Part shown: in pieces, positions 61,225 through 64,000 of the stretch | How the letters are laid out: every line of letters begins with the position of its first letter | Position numbering within the stretch: the first letter of the stretch is position 1 | NCBI RefSeq assembly: GCF_003611695.1 | Contig: NZ_RAWE01000026.1 | Coordinates: forward strand, 1 to 64,000 | DNA: 64,000 nucleotides | Direction of reading: 5' to 3' | From: Corallococcus carmarthensis | Lineage (GTDB): Bacteria > Myxococcota > Myxococcia > Myxococcales > Myxococcaceae | Translations under genes and position numbers: made by a program | Notes under the pieces: model-generated | What the model was told of the DNA's origin: nothing | Database searches by the model: none | What the model saw: only the letters and a program-made list of their open reading frames with translations

Positions 61225-62010
61225 ATGAGCGTCAAGGAGCGCAGACAGAACGATCTGGAACAGCCGGTGCTCTCGCAGCAGGCGATGGCGCAGCTCTTCC
61301 GTGGCGAGCTCAGCCGTTCGGACACGTGGCGCACGCGCCTGGACACGACGACGAACTGGGCGCTCACCACGACGGCGGCGGTCATCTCCTTCGGCTTCGC
61401 GACACCGGCGAGCTCGCACGTCACGTTCCTGGTGGGCATCTGGATGGTGGTGTCCTTCCTGCTCATCGAGGCGCGGCGCTACCGCTATTACGATTTGTGG
61501 AACCGCCGGGTGCGCTTGCTGGAGGACGGCTGGTGGGCGCCCATGCTGCGGCGCGAGCCGGTGGATCCGGACGCGCTGCGCGAGCTGGCGGTGGAGATGT
61601 CCCGGCCGCAGATCCAGCTGTCGCTGTTGTCCGCCATCGCGACGCGGCTCAACCGGGCGTACGGCCCCATCCTCATCGTCCTGTTGGTGACCTGGTTCTT
61701 CAAGGTCTACAGCCACCCGCGTCCGCCTCGAGACTTCGCGGACTTCGTGCAGCGGGCGCACGTGGCCTGGCTCCCCGGGCCGGTGGTGATGGCAGGGCTC
61801 CTGTTCCTCACCGTGGCGGCGGCGTACCTCTTCACCGCGTCCTTCTTCATCCGGGCGCCGCTGGGTGAGCTGCGCACCCGTCCGCGCGGGCGCCGGGCAG
61901 CGCTGTGGGAGGCGTTCTACCGGCCCTACGCCATCCAGCGCCGCAAGCGCCCGCGCACCCCGAGCGCCCGGCCTGGCCCGCCGCGCCCGCCGGCCCCGTT
62001 CGACCACTGA
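61225..62010 (+). CDS. DUF2270 membrane protein
   Basis: 261 residues. After a soluble N-terminus there are two membrane segments (about 40-72), then a cytoplasmic stretch (YYDLWNRRVRLLEDGWWAPML), and two more (about 145-170 and 190-215). It ends in a basic Arg/Pro-rich tail. This order matches DUF2270, a family of predicted integral membrane proteins without known function. ATG 61225 follows a weak purine stretch; the open frame to 61066 looks non-coding. It is divergent from the hybrid kinase and ends at the stop of the convergent secreted protein gene. Confidence 0.85.
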   Translation: MSVKERRQNDLEQPVLSQQAMAQLFRGELSRSDTWRTRLDTTTNWALTTTAAVISFGFATPASSHVTFLVGIWMVVSFLLIEARRYRYYDLWNRRVRLLEDGWWAPMLRREPVDPDALRELAVEMSRPQIQLSLLSAIATRLNRAYGPILIVLLVTWFFKVYSHPRPPRDFADFVQRAHVAWLPGPVVMAGLLFLTVAAAYLFTASFFIRAPLGELRTRPRGRRAALWEAFYRPYAIQRRKRPRTPSARPGPPRPPAPFDH

Positions 62011-63927
62011 TCACCCGCCGAGCTGCGCGCCCACCTGCGCCATCAGCGCCATCACCCGGGCGCGCGTGGGGGCCTGGAGGTCCGGCCGCACCGCGAGCGC
62101 CTGGAGCATCTGGAACACGGGCGTGCCCCCTTCCAGGTGCTGGGCCGCGACCGCCAGCAGCGCGGGCTCCTCGCCTGACGCCAGCCCCCCGGACACCACC
62201 CAGGCCCGCAGGTGCTCCAGGGCGCCAGCGTCCAGGGTGCGCGTGTTCAGCGCCTCCAGCAGCGCCCGCTGCACGCCCCGGTCCTTCTCCGTCTCCAGCG
62301 CGTCCAGCAAGAGCCGCGTGGCAAGCTCCTGCGGGGCGGCGCGCAGCGCATCCGCCGCCGCGGCCCGCACGTCCGGGGACTCCGCGCGCAGGTGCGGCGA
62401 CGCCACGTCCATCAGCCGCTCCGCCCGCGTGCCGCCCATCGCGCGCAGCGCGTGCGCCCGCGCCTCGTCCCCAGGGGCCTGGGCCACGGCGTTCTCCAGC
62501 GTCCGCACCGCGGCGCGCGCCTCCACGGAGTCTGGGTTCAGGTGCGACGACCAGACCCCCAGCGCGTACGACGTGGCCCGCTCCACCGGGACGTCGTGCT
62601 CCGTGCGGGCGCGCTCCAGCAGGCCGTTGATCATCACGCCCGTCTCCGGCTCCGGCTTCGTCAGGAACCCCGCGCGCTGCACCATCATCACGTACGCGCC
62701 CGCGTGCTCCCGGGCCTCTGGCGACTGGAGGAGCGTGCGCAGCGTGGCCTGCGCCTGCGCGTGCCCCGCGCCCACCAGCAGGTCCAGCATCAGCTCGCGC
62801 ATGCCGGGCTTCGTGCCGGGCTTCAGGAACAGGCGCGCCAGCTCCTGGCAGCGCTTCGGCTCCAGCGTCAGCGCCGCGATGGCCCGCCGCGCGAACACGT
62901 CCAGCCCCGCGATGGCGTCCGGGCTGCTGGCGTCCTCCAGCGTCTCCAGCAGCTCGTCCACCGTCATCCCGTCCGCCTGGCCGCGCAGCGCCGCCATCTC
63001 CGGATCCATCTCGAAGGCAATCTGCGACGGCGTGCGAATCACCAGCTTCTGCTCGCCCGACGCCGGCAGGGGCTGCATCTCCCGCGACTGGTAGGTCAAC
63101 CGCAGGCGTAGCCGCTTGGACAGGAGCACGCGCCCGTCCGTGCCTAGCGCGTCCAGCACCTCGTCCTGGGTGATGGCGACGAGGCGTCCTTCCGCGTCGC
63201 GGTCGAAGGTCGTGAGCGAGCCCAGCTCCTGCTTCGCCACCGTCGCCGCTCCCGCCGCGCGCAGGCTCTGGTAGCGCGTCCTGCGGCGCGTCAGCCGCGA
63301 GGTGTCCCCGGGCTCGAAGGCGAACGCCGACTCCGCGTCGCCCGTCTGCGTGGACTCCGTGGTGGTCCAGGATGCCGCGTCGCGCAGCTCGGAGGGGAAC
63401 AACTCCGCCGCCAGCGTCTGCGCGAACTGGCGGAACAGCGGGGGCTCCGCCTCGGAGAAGCGCACCGCCTGGAGCGCGCCGCGCGCATCCAACTCCAGCC
63501 ACGCGCTGGCGGTGTCCGGCAGGTGGGCCTGAAGCGCCGCCGCGTCGGGCAGCAGCGCCTGTCCGGAGAGGGTGGCTTCGTGCCGCGCCAGCCGGCGCAG
63601 CGTCAGGCGCAGCCGGGTGCCCGTCGCGCGCGTCTCCAGCGCCTGGAGCATCAGCTCGCCATCCAGGTGCAGCACGCCCTCCAGCTCCTGGGCCTTCGCG
63701 TCCTGCGCCGGCATGGGCAGCGCCACGCGCGTCAGGTCATCCCAGACGAGGTGGAAGGTGTGCGCCTCGCCCACGCGCCAGCGGAACAGCGGCAGCCGGT
63801 GGACGGACGCGGAGGCCTCCACCGTCGCGGCGGACGGAGACGACTCGGACAGCCAGAAGGGCAACGCTCCCAGGCACACCAGGGCACCCAGGCCGGCCAC
63901 GCCACGAACGAGGGTCGAGCGACGCAT
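62011..63927 (-). CDS. Secreted or membrane-anchored protein with HEAT-like C-terminal half
   Basis: 638 residues. An N-terminal hydrophobic segment (LVRGVAGLGALVCLGALPFWL) is a signal peptide or anchor. The next part (about 45-290) is beta-rich with many Leu/Thr strands, and the second half (about 300-635) is helical repeats (ALRAMGGTRAERLMDVASPHLRAESPDVRAAAADALRA and similar, quoted as pattern only in part). A beta sandwich followed by HEAT repeats recalls the lipid-transfer N-module of vitellogenin-like proteins, but I cannot confirm that. GGGAG lies 6 bp before ATG 63927. No operon partner is visible. Confidence 0.72.
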   Translation of the reverse strand: MRRSTLVRGVAGLGALVCLGALPFWLSESSPSAATVEASASVHRLPLFRWRVGEAHTFHLVWDDLTRVALPMPAQDAKAQELEGVLHLDGELMLQALETRATGTRLRLTLRRLARHEATLSGQALLPDAAALQAHLPDTASAWLELDARGALQAVRFSEAEPPLFRQFAQTLAAELFPSELRDAASWTTTESTQTGDAESAFAFEPGDTSRLTRRRTRYQSLRAAGAATVAKQELGSLTTFDRDAEGRLVAITQDEVLDALGTDGRVLLSKRLRLRLTYQSREMQPLPASGEQKLVIRTPSQIAFEMDPEMAALRGQADGMTVDELLETLEDASSPDAIAGLDVFARRAIAALTLEPKRCQELARLFLKPGTKPGMRELMLDLLVGAGHAQAQATLRTLLQSPEAREHAGAYVMMVQRAGFLTKPEPETGVMINGLLERARTEHDVPVERATSYALGVWSSHLNPDSVEARAAVRTLENAVAQAPGDEARAHALRAMGGTRAERLMDVASPHLRAESPDVRAAAADALRAAPQELATRLLLDALETEKDRGVQRALLEALNTRTLDAGALEHLRAWVVSGGLASGEEPALLAVAAQHLEGGTPVFQMLQALAVRPDLQAPTRARVMALMAQVGAQLGG

Positions 63928-63971
63928 GAAACACTCCCGCAAGGAAAAGTCGAAGAAGGTAGGGAACCACT

Positions 63972-64000
63972 CCCCGGGGCCGTTGAAGGCGGCCCCGGGG
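63972..64000. terminator. Perfect hairpin at the window edge
   Basis: Arms CCCCGGGGCCG and CGGCCCCGGGG with a 7-nt loop. It lies 45 bp upstream of the secreted HEAT-like gene, so it may end a transcript entering from the right. Sequence beyond 64000 is needed to see a U-tract. Confidence 0.5.

Overview
The window reads as chromosomal DNA of a myxobacterium of the family Myxococcaceae, most likely Corallococcus or Myxococcus. This is an inference from very high GC, four Hanks-type kinase genes in 64 kb, a kinase paired with a DUF2381 (TIGR02268) protein, many lipoproteins, GAF/HD-GYP and hybrid histidine kinases, and two lipoprotein toxin/immunity pairs of the SitA type. No rRNA, tRNA or CRISPR array was seen.

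0-13 kb is mostly housekeeping: a lone response regulator, ribulose-phosphate epimerase, a GAF/HD-GYP protein, pyruvate kinase, a SprT-like metalloprotein, an RqcH-like NFACT protein, an H1-like DNA-binding protein with a clear promoter and terminator, a GH1 glycosidase, DusB, an M50 membrane protease with a TPR tail, and an ECF sigma / anti-sigma pair. 13-31 kb holds peroxiredoxins, a CLC chloride transporter, a 1186-residue helical-repeat protein, a CgeB-like glycosyltransferase, a metal-dependent hydrolase lacking a usual ligand, a kinase with TPRs, an esterase, a ChbG/YdjC deacetylase that appears to start at ACG, a histidine kinase and QueF.

31-48 kb is accessory. A lipoprotein PD-(D/E)XK nuclease toxin with a DUF3396 immunity protein is followed by a PPX/GppA phosphatase, an alcohol dehydrogenase, an SDR / QueA-like operon with a divergent XRE-cupin regulator, a pseudokinase, an active kinase with its DUF2381 partner, and a second lipoprotein toxin (HNH) with a DUF2019 immunity protein.

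52.6-59 kb is a defence-type island. A low-GC cassette of about 2.1 kb carries a single reverse transcriptase of the Abi/UG type. It has split the 3' end of a TPR gene: the old tail remains at 52.6 kb, still overlapping the next gene, while the interrupted gene now ends in a second tail about 90% identical over 148 bp. Next to it is a two-gene CBASS-like operon: a SAVED-domain protein with an HExxH zinc-protease motif, then a CD-NTase. This coupling of a nucleotide sensor to a putative metalloprotease is the most unusual content of the window.

59-64 kb closes with a hybrid histidine kinase whose ATPase motifs are degenerate, a DUF2270 membrane protein and a secreted HEAT-like protein.
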